A DNA stretch of 64,000 bases from Acinetobacter baretiae (GTDB taxonomy: Bacteria; Pseudomonadota; Gammaproteobacteria; Pseudomonadales; Moraxellaceae), in contig NZ_VTDM01000009.1 of the NCBI RefSeq assembly GCF_015627105.1, forward strand, positions 124,001-188,000, given 5' to 3'. Every line of letters begins with the position of its first letter. Position 1 is the stretch's first letter. The notes below the pieces were generated by a model. The model made no database searches. It was not told the DNA's origin and saw nothing but the letters and a program-made list of their open reading frames with translations. Positions 8,960-17,847 of the stretch are shown here, piece after piece. The translations under genes and the position numbers were made by a program.

Positions 8960-9795
8960 TTGCGCACAGCTCGAATCAGTTGAATCGTCCGAGAATCTGC
9001 GGTCACAATGGTAAAGGTCCAGTCTTCTAATTCAATCACTTGGCCTTGTAAATCATTGACTAAACCAATTTCTTGTAACAGTAGTCCTGCCACTGTTTCG
9101 ACTTCATCGTCTGAAAAATTGGCATTTAATACGCTATTGAAATGTTCAATTGGTGTAAGTGCTTGTACAATCCATGCAGGTTTATCTTGATGCTTTGAAT
9201 CTGGTAAGATCAGTTGACTTTCTTCATTGGCATCATCGTGTTCGTCTTCAATTTCGCCCACAATTTCTTCTAAAATATCTTCTAATGTGACCAGCCCTGA
9301 TGTTGCACCATGCTCATCAATAACAATGGCAATATGTGTTTGTGTATTTTTAAGCATACGCAATACTTGGTCAGAACGTGCACTTTCTGGAATGAAAAGT
9401 GGTTGTCTGATGAGTGCTGAAATGTCCACTTTGGCAGTGGCTTCAGATAAAAATGGCAACAAGTCTTTGGCCAACAATACGCCCACCACTGTATCTGGAT
9501 GGTTTTCACAAAATACAGGAAAGCGAGAGTGTGCAGACTCTGTTAAAATAGGTAAAATATCAAGAAGTTGGTCATTTTCTTGTAGGCTGACCATTGCAGT
9601 ACGTGGGGTCATGACCTCACGAATTTTGGTTGCAGGAAGGTCAAGTACACCTTCAAGCATCGCCACAGTATCGGGTTCTAAAAAGCGCTTAGAGTCTTGT
9701 ACTAATTTAAGTAATTCATCTCTGGTTTCAGGTGCTGTACCTAACCATTTTCTTAAGCCACGCATGCCCCACGATGGGCTTGATTCCTCGTGCAT
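8956..9795 (-). CDS. corC: CorC/HlyC family CBS-domain protein
   Basis: A 279-residue cytosolic protein with paired CBS domains (starting at VMTPRTAMVSL; second at RQPLFIPESARSDQVLRML) and a C-terminal CorC/HlyC transporter-associated domain. Family members are linked to magnesium and cobalt efflux or resistance and commonly neighbour lnt. It lacks the membrane DUF21 domain of CorB-type proteins. AGGAAGG lies six bases upstream of the ATG at 9795. It forms an operon with lnt. The precise ion role is inferred from the family. Confidence 0.93.
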   Translation of the reverse strand: MHEESSPSWGMRGLRKWLGTAPETRDELLKLVQDSKRFLEPDTVAMLEGVLDLPATKIREVMTPRTAMVSLQENDQLLDILPILTESAHSRFPVFCENHPDTVVGVLLAKDLLPFLSEATAKVDISALIRQPLFIPESARSDQVLRMLKNTQTHIAIVIDEHGATSGLVTLEDILEEIVGEIEDEHDDANEESQLILPDSKHQDKPAWIVQALTPIEHFNSVLNANFSDDEVETVAGLLLQEIGLVNDLQGQVIELEDWTFTIVTADSRTIQLIRAVRK

Positions 9796-10393
9796 GATCC
9801 TTCCTAATTAGAGGTGTGTTTTTATCTGATTGAATGGTCATCATACCGAAGAAAAATGGCAGATGCATTAACAAAACCATGTTAAATATGTAAAAAAAAC
9901 AAATCACGATCTAGATTATTGGTCGTGATTTCTTCGTAATGATGGGCTTTTTAAAAAATAATCATCTTTTGAGCCATAAGAGGCTAACTATTGATGAAAA
10001 TACACCCAATGTAATCGATCTTTTCATGAAGACAAAACAGTCTTGCCAACATGTTTACGCTTAACCCTAATGATGAAACAATCAAGTTGTTTGATGCCTG
10101 TGATGTATGATTTAAAAACAGCATAAAAGCGTATGGTTATAATTAGGAGGTCGTTAGGATTTTCATTTGTGTGTTATTTCAATGGTACAACACAGGTAAA
10201 CACAAAGTATTGTCGTGGCGATGCCAGTCATTGTTGTTTTAAACAGTCTTTGCTAAACATGTGAATTATTTTATGTCGTTGAGCACTCTATGTGTTTTTA
10301 ATCGATTAATAAATTTTATGTCTTATTTTAAGAGGCCTAGCTGTTTTATAGTTTGTGATAAAATAACTTTATTTACCTATAAAAGGGAGCGTC
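9796..10393. other. Gene-free stretch between corC and tusA
   Basis: About 600 bases of AT-rich DNA with no convincing coding region. It must hold the divergent promoters of corC and tusA. Near its left end is a terminator-like hairpin pointing along the minus strand (9892-9930), implying a minus-strand transcript that starts further right. The largest minus-strand open frame there is 46 codons (9984-10124) and is unconvincing. Confidence 0.6.
9892..9930 (-). terminator. Terminator-like hairpin, minus strand, with no known gene upstream
   Basis: Read on the minus strand: AATCACGA, a 13-base loop, TCGTGATT, then TG and eight T. This is an intrinsic-terminator arrangement. No minus-strand gene lies upstream of it, so it may end a small RNA. 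Confidence 0.55.
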
Positions 10394-10654
10394 ATGTCTG
10401 ATTCGGCAATCATGGTACATGTTCAATTAGATACTCAAGGGTTGTATTGCCCAGATCCCATCATGATGCTTAGAAAAGCCATTCGTCAATTACAAGTCGG
10501 AGAAGTTGTTGAGGTGGTGGCAACAGATCCGTCAACCTCTTGGGATATTCCTCGATTTTGTGTACACATGAATCATGAATTATTATTGCAAGAGCAAACA
10601 CTCAGTGAACAACAAAAAAAGTGTTATCGTTATTTGATTAAAAAAGGTGCGTAG
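10394..10654 (+). CDS. tusA: TusA-family sulfurtransferase
   Basis: An 86-residue TusA-family protein with the active-site motif CPDP (GLYCPDPIMMLRKAIR), which carries persulfide sulfur on its cysteine. TusA feeds the tRNA wobble-uridine thiolation relay and other sulfur-transfer pathways. The start at 10394 is supported by AAAGGGAGC upstream. It is monocistronic; a 12-bp hairpin separates it from the convergent ETF oxidoreductase gene. Paralogues exist in many genomes, so the symbol is likely rather than certain. Confidence 0.9.
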   Translation: MSDSAIMVHVQLDTQGLYCPDPIMMLRKAIRQLQVGEVVEVVATDPSTSWDIPRFCVHMNHELLLQEQTLSEQQKKCYRYLIKKGA

Positions 10655-10656
10655 TA

Positions 10657-10685
10657 CATCGGCTATAGCTTTACTATAGCCGATG
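10657..10685. terminator. Hairpin between convergent tusA and ETF-QO genes
   Basis: Perfect 12-bp stem (CATCGGCTATAG / CTATAGCCGATG) with a five-base loop, positioned between two convergent stop codons. There is no T-tract. Confidence 0.55.
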
Positions 10686-10698
10686 CGATGTGTAGTGA

Positions 10699-12411
10699 TT
10701 ACATGTTTGGATAGTTTGGCCCACCGCCACCTTCAGGTGTGACCCATGTAATATTTTGCGATGGGTCTTTGATATCGCAACTTTTACAATGCACACAGTT
10801 GGCCGCATTAATTTGAAAACGTGGTTTTTGATTGTCCTCTTCCACAATTTCATAAACGCCAGCAGGGCAGTAGCGCTGTGCTGGCTCATCCCATTTGGGT
10901 AAATTGACATTTACAGGAATATCGGCATTGGTCAGCTTTAAATGTGCAGGTTGATTTTCTTCATGTACGGTATTTGAAATAAATACAGATGATAAGCGAT
11001 CAAAGGTGATTACACCATCTGCTTTTGGATAGTTTGGTTTAAAGTGGACCGCATCTTTCGTTTTTAATGCCGCAAAATCTGGTGTGAGGTCATGTAAAGT
11101 AAATGGTACTTTAAATAGATTTTGGTCGACAAAGTTAAATGCACCGCCTAAAAATGTTCCAAATTTATGCATGGCAGGGCCAAAGTTACGGCTATTATAT
11201 AGCTCCTCTTTAAGCCAGCTTTGATTAAATTTTTCTGTATAAGCCGTGGTTTCCTTAATGAAATGGTCTTCACCTTCACTTACACGGGCAATGGCAAGAT
11301 CGCCACCTTTTGCTACACCTTCTGCAATTGCTTCAAAGACGGCTTCAGCACACAGCATGCCTGATTTCATGGCCGTATGAGAGCCTTTAATTTTTGCAAA
11401 ATTCAGAAAACCTGCATCATCACCAATCAAACAGCCACCAGCAAAGGTCAGTTTGGGTAGCGCATTTAGCCCTCCTTTTACGACTGCGCGTGCACCGTAA
11501 GATACACGTTTACCACCTTCTAAAAATTGTTGAATCAGTGGATGTGTTTTCCAACGTTGCATTTCCATAAATGGATACATATGAGGATTTTGATAGGAGA
11601 GATCAATAATCATGCCTAAAGTCACTTGGTTGTTTTCTGCATGATATAACCACCATCCACCAGAAGATGCCGTTTCAGTGAGCGGCCAACCTGCGCCGTG
11701 CATCACTAATCCTTCTTGATGTTTGGCTGGGTCGATATCCCATAACTCTTTAATACCAATGCCGTAATGTTGTGGGTCGGAATTTTTATCTAAGTTAAAT
11801 TTTTCAATGAGTTGTTTGCCTAAGCTACCACGGCAACCTTCTGCAAATATTGTATATTTGGCATGAAGCTCATAACCTGGCGTAAAGTTTGAAGTTGGTT
11901 CGCCATCTTTACCTACGCCCATGTCGCCGGTTTGAATGCCTTTGACAGTTCCGTCTTCATGATACAAAATGTCTGATGCGGCAAAACCTGGAAACACTGC
12001 AACTTCAAGTTCTTCAGCTTTTTCTCCGAGCCAACGCACAACATTGCCTAAAGATACAATGTAGTTACCTTGGTTATGCATGGTTTTTGGAACCATCCAG
12101 TGCGGTGCTTCTTGATGTTTTGTGTCAGACATTAAAAAATAGGTTTTATCTTCTTTTACCGACACATTCAGTGGAGCACCCTCTTGTTTCCAATGTGGGA
12201 AAAGCTCATCTAATGCACGGGGTTCGAGCACAGCTCCTGATAAAATGTGTGCTCCTACTTCTGAGCCTTTTTCTACGACACATACGCTTAAATCAGACAA
12301 ATCGTTTTCAATTGCTAACTGACGAATCTTAATTGCTGCAGAAAGCCCAGCTGGGCCTGCACCAACAATAACAACGTCAAACTCCATCGATTCACGTTCG
12401 ATGTGTTCCAT
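10699..12411 (-). CDS. Electron-transfer flavoprotein:ubiquinone oxidoreductase
   Basis: ETF-QO moves electrons from reduced electron-transfer flavoprotein (fatty-acid and amino-acid oxidation) to ubiquinone at the membrane. The 570-residue length is typical. The FAD-binding Rossmann motif is VVIVGAGPAGLSAA near residue 14. A C-terminal ferredoxin-like region holds the four cysteines of a [4Fe-4S] cluster (RYCPAGVYE, then NCVHCKSCDIKDPSQNI). GAGGAG sits seven bases upstream of the ATG. It is divergent from the DUF1285 gene. Confidence 0.96.
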   Translation of the reverse strand: MEHIERESMEFDVVIVGAGPAGLSAAIKIRQLAIENDLSDLSVCVVEKGSEVGAHILSGAVLEPRALDELFPHWKQEGAPLNVSVKEDKTYFLMSDTKHQEAPHWMVPKTMHNQGNYIVSLGNVVRWLGEKAEELEVAVFPGFAASDILYHEDGTVKGIQTGDMGVGKDGEPTSNFTPGYELHAKYTIFAEGCRGSLGKQLIEKFNLDKNSDPQHYGIGIKELWDIDPAKHQEGLVMHGAGWPLTETASSGGWWLYHAENNQVTLGMIIDLSYQNPHMYPFMEMQRWKTHPLIQQFLEGGKRVSYGARAVVKGGLNALPKLTFAGGCLIGDDAGFLNFAKIKGSHTAMKSGMLCAEAVFEAIAEGVAKGGDLAIARVSEGEDHFIKETTAYTEKFNQSWLKEELYNSRNFGPAMHKFGTFLGGAFNFVDQNLFKVPFTLHDLTPDFAALKTKDAVHFKPNYPKADGVITFDRLSSVFISNTVHEENQPAHLKLTNADIPVNVNLPKWDEPAQRYCPAGVYEIVEEDNQKPRFQINAANCVHCKSCDIKDPSQNITWVTPEGGGGPNYPNM

Positions 12412-12577
12412 GTAGGACTCCTCATATTTTTAAAGGTGGCAACCAAATCATCAGGTTATGGTGCTGCCATGAGTGTTTTGTATAGCATAATGACCACGAT
12501 GTATGCTTTGGGTCATTTTCAGTTACTATAGCGATAAACATAGCTCTATATTTTCTGTCAAATGAGGCATAAAAGCG

Positions 12578-13189
12578 ATGGTAAATGACAATATTTGCCC
12601 TGATTTGTGTAAAAAAAATGCACATAAAGCCAATACATTGGTGCATACAGCAGGTCATAGCCCAGATTTAAGCACTATTCTAGCACATCATGACATTCCG
12701 CCTTTACACACATGGCACCCGACCCAATGTGGAGAAATGGATTTATGTATTCACTCAGATGGCACATGGTGGCATGAAGGTGAGCAGATTCATCGTGAAG
12801 CACTGGTTCGTCAATTCTCTCGTATTTTATGTAAAGAAGGGTCGTTTTATTTTTTAAAAACACCAGTCGAAAAAATAAAAATTCAAGTTCAAGATGCACC
12901 ATTACACATTGAACGTATAGAGCGTATGTGTGTTGATGATAAAGATATTTTATATTTTTACACCACAGATGGTGATGGCGTCATGCTCGATGAACAACAT
13001 CGTGTATTTATGCAATCTTATCAGGGTGAAGATAGACCTTATATTTGGATACGTTACGGACTTCATGCATTAATTCCACGAGCTATTTTTTTACATTTAA
13101 TTGATGATGGGCAACTTAGCCAAGATGAAACAGGTAAAACAATATTGATGCTACAAAGTGGTGATTTTTGTTTGCATTTAACGGCATGA
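12578..13189 (+). CDS. DUF1285 domain-containing protein
   Basis: A 203-residue soluble protein matching the DUF1285 family: the central region CGEMDLCIHSDGTWWHEGEQIHREALVRQFSRILCKEGSFYFLKTPVEK is characteristic. No enzymatic motif or membrane segment is seen and the function is unknown. It lies 40 to 45 bases upstream of murI in the same orientation and may be co-transcribed with it. Confidence 0.85.
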   Translation: MVNDNICPDLCKKNAHKANTLVHTAGHSPDLSTILAHHDIPPLHTWHPTQCGEMDLCIHSDGTWWHEGEQIHREALVRQFSRILCKEGSFYFLKTPVEKIKIQVQDAPLHIERIERMCVDDKDILYFYTTDGDGVMLDEQHRVFMQSYQGEDRPYIWIRYGLHALIPRAIFLHLIDDGQLSQDETGKTILMLQSGDFCLHLTA

Positions 13190-13234
13190 GGTTTAATATT
13201 CAGCATATCTTGCTTAAGCCATTTTATTTTGATG

Positions 13235-14089
13235 ATGAACAGTATTTCTTCTGTTGTAGTATCTGTTTCAAAACAATCACCCATTGGAGTCTTTGACTCG
13301 GGTGTAGGTGGCTTGTCGGTGGTCAAAGAAATTTGTGAATATTTACCTCATGAGCAGATTATTTATTTGGCAGATACGGCGCATGTACCGTACGGAATAA
13401 AAACAGATGAGGAAATTCGTGCGCTCACATCTATTGCGGTAGAGTGGTTATATCAACAGGGCTGTAAAATTGTAGTGGTTGCATGTAATACGGCATCTGC
13501 ATTTAGTCTCGATTTTTTAAGACAAAAATATGGTGAGCGTTTTCCAATTATTGGGCTTGTACCCGCATTAAAACCCGCAGTCTTAAATACAAAAACAAAA
13601 AAAGTGGCAGTACTTGCAACACCTGCCACTTTTCGTGGCAAATTAATTCAAGATGTGGTCGAGTATTTTGCCAAACCTCAAGGGGTTGAGGTGATGACGG
13701 TGACTTGTTTGGAGTTAGTCCCTATTGTAGAAGCAGGGCAACAATATGCGGTTGAAACGCAAGAGTTGCTCCAACGTATTTTAAGTCCTGTGATGGCCAA
13801 AGGTGCTGATTATTTAGTACTTGGTTGTACGCATTATCCTTTTTTAAGACCGAGTATTGATGCATTTTTGCTAAATCAAATGACTATAGTCGACTCAGGG
13901 CAGGCGGTAGCACGCCATGTTGGTCGTGTTTTAGCACATCATCAATTAAATACAGCATCTCATCGAGCGAATCGACCACAAGTGATTTGCTATTTTACAG
14001 GTGGGGATACTGCCCATCTAGATACTTTATTAAAACAATTATTACCTCCACAAGTGTCTTGGAATGTTGCAAAATTTACGACATATTAA
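13235..14089 (+). CDS. murI: Glutamate racemase
   Basis: MurI converts L- to D-glutamate for peptidoglycan synthesis. Signature segments are present in order: PIGVFDSGVGGLSV, ADTAHVPYG, the first catalytic cysteine in VVACNTASA and the second in LGCTHYPFLRP. The start is ambiguous: ATG codons at 13232 and 13235 and a TTG at 13229 are in frame, none with a clear ribosome binding site; the ATG at 13235 is chosen arbitrarily. The length of about 284 residues is normal. Confidence 0.95.
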   Translation: MNSISSVVVSVSKQSPIGVFDSGVGGLSVVKEICEYLPHEQIIYLADTAHVPYGIKTDEEIRALTSIAVEWLYQQGCKIVVVACNTASAFSLDFLRQKYGERFPIIGLVPALKPAVLNTKTKKVAVLATPATFRGKLIQDVVEYFAKPQGVEVMTVTCLELVPIVEAGQQYAVETQELLQRILSPVMAKGADYLVLGCTHYPFLRPSIDAFLLNQMTIVDSGQAVARHVGRVLAHHQLNTASHRANRPQVICYFTGGDTAHLDTLLKQLLPPQVSWNVAKFTTY

Positions 14090-14158
14090 GTACCTCTACT
14101 CTTTTATTTATTATCAATATATTTCAAAAATGATAAATAGCATTAATGAGTCTATTTC

Positions 14159-15157
14159 ATGGTCGATAAGCGGTATCAAGTTTTTATTTCTACATCGGGC
14201 TTAGATCAATCAGATGCCTACAGAACTTTATGTCAAACTCTTGTTGTGATGGGGTGTTTTCCATGGGGAGTTGAACAACGTTCTGCAAAAACAGCCACAC
14301 TTGCACGGCGGCAAATTGATGAAAGTGATTATGTGGTTTTACTATTAGGTGCAGATTATGGCATTTTATCTTCTTCTGGCATGAGTTATGTACAGCTTGA
14401 ATATATTTATGCTTTGGCTCGACAAAAACCGGTCATTGCATTTATGTCAGCGAATCCACGTGATGTCAGTTGCTATACTCAAATGTCTAAAGACACACAG
14501 AAAAAATTTGAGCTATTTAGACAGCAAATTTTACATGATGTGCAGTACGTGTTTGAATTTGAAGATATGGCAGATTTAGAATTCAAAGCGCGTTTACATA
14601 TGCCAGAAGCACTTTTACATTATCCAGCACAAGGCTGGATTCGGTCGTATGGTACTCGTTTATTACAAGATGAGATTCGGCGTTTAAGACAACGTGTAGA
14701 CGTATTAGAAGATGCAAAACCAAAACATCGCTGTGCCCCAAGTATGTTGAATTTAGCACCTGTAGAATGCGAAGATTTGTTTGAAATACAGTATCATTTG
14801 CGGGCTTATGACCCTACAGGTCAATACCGTCTCAAACAAGTTAAAACATTAACATGGTTGAATATTTTACAAATATTGGCACAATATTTTTCGAAACCAA
14901 AACCTGAAGCACATTTTGTATATTGTTTAAATCGGTATTTGGAAAAAGTGGCTTTATCCGATGCGTGTATGTCTCATCCTAATTTGACTGAAGTTTCGGA
15001 AGTAAATATTACCACGCAGTCATTACACAGGATCAAAGTACAGCTACAAAAAAATGCATGGATTGTACCAGTTGGTCGAGATCATCATCGTCATGTACTT
15101 TGGGAAATTACGCCTAAATCTGTTACAATACTTGAAAAATACGTTTCAAATAAATAA
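14159..15157 (+). CDS. DUF4062 domain-containing protein
   Basis: A 332-residue soluble protein. The N-terminal ~90 residues (YQVFISTSGLDQSDAYRTLC, then RRQIDESDYVVLLLGADYG and YVQLEYIYALARQKPVIAFM) match DUF4062, a Rossmann-like domain found in signalling and conflict proteins. A short heptad-like stretch around 175-192 (LLQDEIRRLRQRVDVLEDA) suggests a coiled coil. The remaining ~140 residues have a pattern I do not recognise, possibly a winged-helix region near the end. It stands alone between murI and hemH, with no partner nuclease or ATPase, so a defence role is not supported by context. Confidence 0.75.
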   Translation: MVDKRYQVFISTSGLDQSDAYRTLCQTLVVMGCFPWGVEQRSAKTATLARRQIDESDYVVLLLGADYGILSSSGMSYVQLEYIYALARQKPVIAFMSANPRDVSCYTQMSKDTQKKFELFRQQILHDVQYVFEFEDMADLEFKARLHMPEALLHYPAQGWIRSYGTRLLQDEIRRLRQRVDVLEDAKPKHRCAPSMLNLAPVECEDLFEIQYHLRAYDPTGQYRLKQVKTLTWLNILQILAQYFSKPKPEAHFVYCLNRYLEKVALSDACMSHPNLTEVSEVNITTQSLHRIKVQLQKNAWIVPVGRDHHRHVLWEITPKSVTILEKYVSNK

Positions 15158-15211
15158 TTTAACTTGATAATTGTTAATAGCGATTAGTTTAAATAAAAAT
15201 ACAAGTCATGG

Positions 15212-15233
15212 TTTAGTTTTAATTAAAACTAAA
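15212..15233. promoter_or_regulatory. 22-bp perfect palindrome upstream of hemH
   Basis: TTTAGTTTTAA followed immediately by its exact complement, centred between the DUF4062 stop and the hemH start. It could be an operator or a weak terminator; nothing in the sequence decides this. Confidence 0.4.
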
Positions 15234-15271
15234 AAGCTTTACATTACACTTAAGTATCAAGAGCGACTGAA

Positions 15272-16297
15272 ATGATGATTATAGAAAATAAACCCAAGGT
15301 CACTGTTATTCTCGCCAATTTGGGCACGCCAGACGCAGCGACTGCACCTGCTGTACGTGAGTTTTTAAAAGAATTTTTATCCGATACACGTGTTATTGAA
15401 ATTCCTAAATTTCTTTGGCAAATTATTTTACGTATGTTTATTTTACCTTCCCGACCAAAACGTGTTGCAGAGGCATATGCATCGGTATGGTGGAATGATT
15501 CGCCAATGCGTGAAATTATGATGGATCAAGTCAAACATATTCAACAGGTGACGCCACAAAAGTATCCAAATTTAGACCTTAATATTGTACCTGCGATGAC
15601 CTATGGTAATCCGGGTATGCAGGCATTGCTTAAGGATTTAAATGGTTCAGACACAGACCATATTTTATTGTTTCCGTTGTATCCACAATACTCTGCAACG
15701 TCTACAGCACCTCAGTTTGATATGTTGTCTAAATGGTCGCTAAAACAACGTAATATTCCGGGTGTGAGTATGATTCGTGATTATTATCAGCATCCACAAT
15801 ATATTAAAGCTTTGGCAGAAAGCGTCCGCCGTTATCGTGCTGAACATGGTACAGCAGATAAATTATTGATGTCTTTTCATGGTATTCCACAACCTTTTGC
15901 AGATAAAGGTGATCCGTACCCAGAACGTTGTCGTACAACAGCAAAACTTGTTGCACAAGAATTAGGACTAAAAGAGCATGAGTGGGCCACGAGTTTCCAA
16001 TCTCGTTTTGGTTTACAAGAGTGGGTGAGACCGTATACCGATGAGCTTTTAGCAGAATGGGGTAAAAGTGGTGTTAAATCGGTTCAAATTATGAGCCCTG
16101 CATTTTCAGCAGATTGTTTGGAAACCCTAGAAGAGCTTGCTGTAGAAAATGCAGAGAACTTTAAACATGCAGGGGGAGAGTCCTATGCATATATTCCTGC
16201 ATTAAATACAGATGAAATGCATTTACAGTTATTTGAAACATTACTTGATGCACATTTAACAGCGATAGATGTTACATTGGCGCAATATAAAAGTTAA
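15272..16297 (+). CDS. hemH: Ferrochelatase
   Basis: HemH inserts Fe2+ into protoporphyrin IX, the last step of haem synthesis. The 341-residue product shows [21 protein letters not shown] at the N-terminus, the catalytic histidine segment [12 protein letters not shown], and the conserved YPERC and [10 protein letters not shown] blocks. The ATG at 15272 is followed by a second ATG; GAGCGACTGA lies just upstream. It is 16 bases ahead of the glyoxalase-type hydrolase and probably co-transcribed with it. Confidence 0.97.
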   Translation: MMIIENKPKVTVILANLGTPDAATAPAVREFLKEFLSDTRVIEIPKFLWQIILRMFILPSRPKRVAEAYASVWWNDSPMREIMMDQVKHIQQVTPQKYPNLDLNIVPAMTYGNPGMQALLKDLNGSDTDHILLFPLYPQYSATSTAPQFDMLSKWSLKQRNIPGVSMIRDYYQHPQYIKALAESVRRYRAEHGTADKLLMSFHGIPQPFADKGDPYPERCRTTAKLVAQELGLKEHEWATSFQSRFGLQEWVRPYTDELLAEWGKSGVKSVQIMSPAFSADCLETLEELAVENAENFKHAGGESYAYIPALNTDEMHLQLFETLLDAHLTAIDVTLAQYKS

Positions 16298-16313
16298 TTG
16301 AGAGACTTAGGTT

Positions 16314-16955
16314 ATGTTGCAGGTTCAGATTATTCCAGTCACGCCATTTGCTCAAAACTGCTCTGTGGTTTGGGAGTCTGAAAGTAAAGAAGCTGTGGTG
16401 ATTGATGCAGGTGGTGATGCTGCTAGAATTTGCCAGTATGTGACTGAAAATGGTTTAAATGTTAAAGCATTGTGGATTACACATGGCCATGTAGATCATA
16501 TTGGTGCAGTTGGTGAATTGGCAAATTTATGGCAAATCCCAGTGGTGGGTCCGCACAAAGCAGATAAATTTTGGATAGATTCACTCCAAGAGGTCTCTGC
16601 AAAATATGGTTTTCCTACACCTGAACCTGTCAACGTAACACAGTGGTTAACTGGTGGTGATCGTTTATATTTAGGTGAGCATGAGTTTGAAGTTCGTTTT
16701 GCCCCAGGACACACCCCAGGTCACATTATGTTTTATCATGCTCAACATCACTTGCTATGGGCAGGTGATGTATTATTTAAAGAGTCGATTGGGCGTACCG
16801 ATTTTCCACAAAGTAGCCATGCAGATTTAATCTCCTCTATTTGGCGAGAATGTTTGTCTTTACCTGATAATACGCAATTTATTGCAGGTCATGGCCCAAC
16901 GAGCACCATAGGCCACGAACGAGCACATAATCCTTTTATTCAATCAAAAAATTAA
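16314..16955 (+). CDS. Metallo-beta-lactamase fold hydrolase (YcbL/glyoxalase II type)
   Basis: A 213-residue metallo-beta-lactamase fold hydrolase. The metal motif THGHVDH is near residue 57, with further ligands in [14 protein letters not shown] and AGHGP. This matches the short glyoxalase II-like (YcbL) subgroup, which hydrolyses thioesters such as S-lactoylglutathione. It lacks the long C-terminal domain of classical GloB. GAGAG lies upstream of the ATG. Its stop codon overlaps the stop codon of the convergent yacG gene. Confidence 0.92.
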   Translation: MLQVQIIPVTPFAQNCSVVWESESKEAVVIDAGGDAARICQYVTENGLNVKALWITHGHVDHIGAVGELANLWQIPVVGPHKADKFWIDSLQEVSAKYGFPTPEPVNVTQWLTGGDRLYLGEHEFEVRFAPGHTPGHIMFYHAQHHLLWAGDVLFKESIGRTDFPQSSHADLISSIWRECLSLPDNTQFIAGHGPTSTIGHERAHNPFIQSKN

Positions 16956-17131
16956 TCATCTAAATTTTTTTCATGTGCTGAGGGTGCCTCCTCACTTGGC
17001 AGGCGATAAGCATCACTTGCCCATGCACCAAGATCAATGAGCTTACAACGCTCAGAACAAAATGGACGAAACGTATTGTTTTGCCACGTAGAGTCTTCAC
17101 CACAACGTGGACATGGAAATATAGTCTGCAT
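16952..17131 (-). CDS. yacG: DNA gyrase inhibitor / zinc-binding protein YacG
   Basis: A 59-residue protein reading [20 protein letters not shown], then [20 protein letters not shown], then AYRLP and an acidic tail. The C-P-x-C and C-x3-C cysteines and the FCSxRCKxIDLGxWA block are diagnostic of YacG. It binds zinc through the four cysteines and inhibits gyrase through the B subunit. The TTA complement of its stop (16952-16954) overlaps the TAA of the convergent hydrolase gene (16953-16955), so there is no space for a terminator between them. Confidence 0.93.
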   Translation of the reverse strand: MQTIFPCPRCGEDSTWQNNTFRPFCSERCKLIDLGAWASDAYRLPSEEAPSAHEKNLDD

Positions 17132-17220
17132 AAAAATGATCCTAAACAGGCGGGTTAAATGTAGGCAAGTACGATTCGGCTTGTTAGACTGACGCCAATA
17201 TTTATAGGTTTGATCTGATT

Positions 17221-17847
17221 ATGCCGATTCGTCAATTTCAAGCACAGCGTATGATTGCACCACGCCAATTCCAGCCCATTAAAAATGAACCTGTCGTGGT
17301 TGAAATTGGTGCGGGTAAAGGTAAACACGCATTACAGTTTGTACAGCAATTTCCAGAAACAACCTTGTATGCCATCGAACGTACTCGTGAAAAATTTGAT
17401 GCGATGCTTAAACAGGCTAAAAGTATGTCAAATGATCACTTTTATCCGATTCATGCAGACGCATTGCCGTGGATAACTCATGCATTATACCCAAAACAAG
17501 TCACCACATTTTATATTTTATATCCCAATCCTGAACCACATAATCCCGCTCAACGTTGGTTAAATATGCCATTTTTTGAATTTTTATTGTCGCGTTTGGT
17601 CGAGGGTGGGCAAATTATTTTAGCCAGTAATCTGGCTGAATATATTTCAGAAGCTGAACAACAACTTCTACACGTGTGGCATTTACCGTATCAAAAACAG
17701 ATCATTGATACACATTCAGCAAGAACCCATTTTGAAGTAAAATATTTAGCTCGTGGTGAACAATGTCAACAGTTAGTCATCACAAAACCTGAATATTATC
17801 AAACACGTTTTGATGATTTTTCTCCATTAAATGGTATAAATGCATGA
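17221..17847 (+). CDS. TrmB-like class I SAM-dependent methyltransferase
   Basis: A 208-residue protein related to tRNA (guanine-46-N7)-methyltransferase. The SAM-binding loop VVVEIGAGKGKHALQF and the acidic motif LYAIERTREKF match TrmB order. The usual FPDPWPKxxHxKRR substrate block is replaced by YPNPEPHNPAQRWLNMPFF, so it may be a paralogue with another substrate rather than the main TrmB. The last bases overlap the following flavoprotein gene (ATGA at 17844-17847), implying coupled translation. Confidence 0.8.
   Translation: MPIRQFQAQRMIAPRQFQPIKNEPVVVEIGAGKGKHALQFVQQFPETTLYAIERTREKFDAMLKQAKSMSNDHFYPIHADALPWITHALYPKQVTTFYILYPNPEPHNPAQRWLNMPFFEFLLSRLVEGGQIILASNLAEYISEAEQQLLHVWHLPYQKQIIDTHSARTHFEVKYLARGEQCQQLVITKPEYYQTRFDDFSPLNGINA

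Noticed and set aside
9984..10124. 46-codon minus-strand open frame (MLFLNHTSQASNNL...)
   Set aside because: No ribosome binding site, no recognisable family and atypical composition; the terminator beyond it fits a non-coding RNA equally well.
12578..15157. DUF1285-murI-DUF4062 as a defence cluster
   Set aside because: murI is a housekeeping gene, there is no nuclease, ATPase or toxin partner, and spacing does not indicate a dedicated operon.
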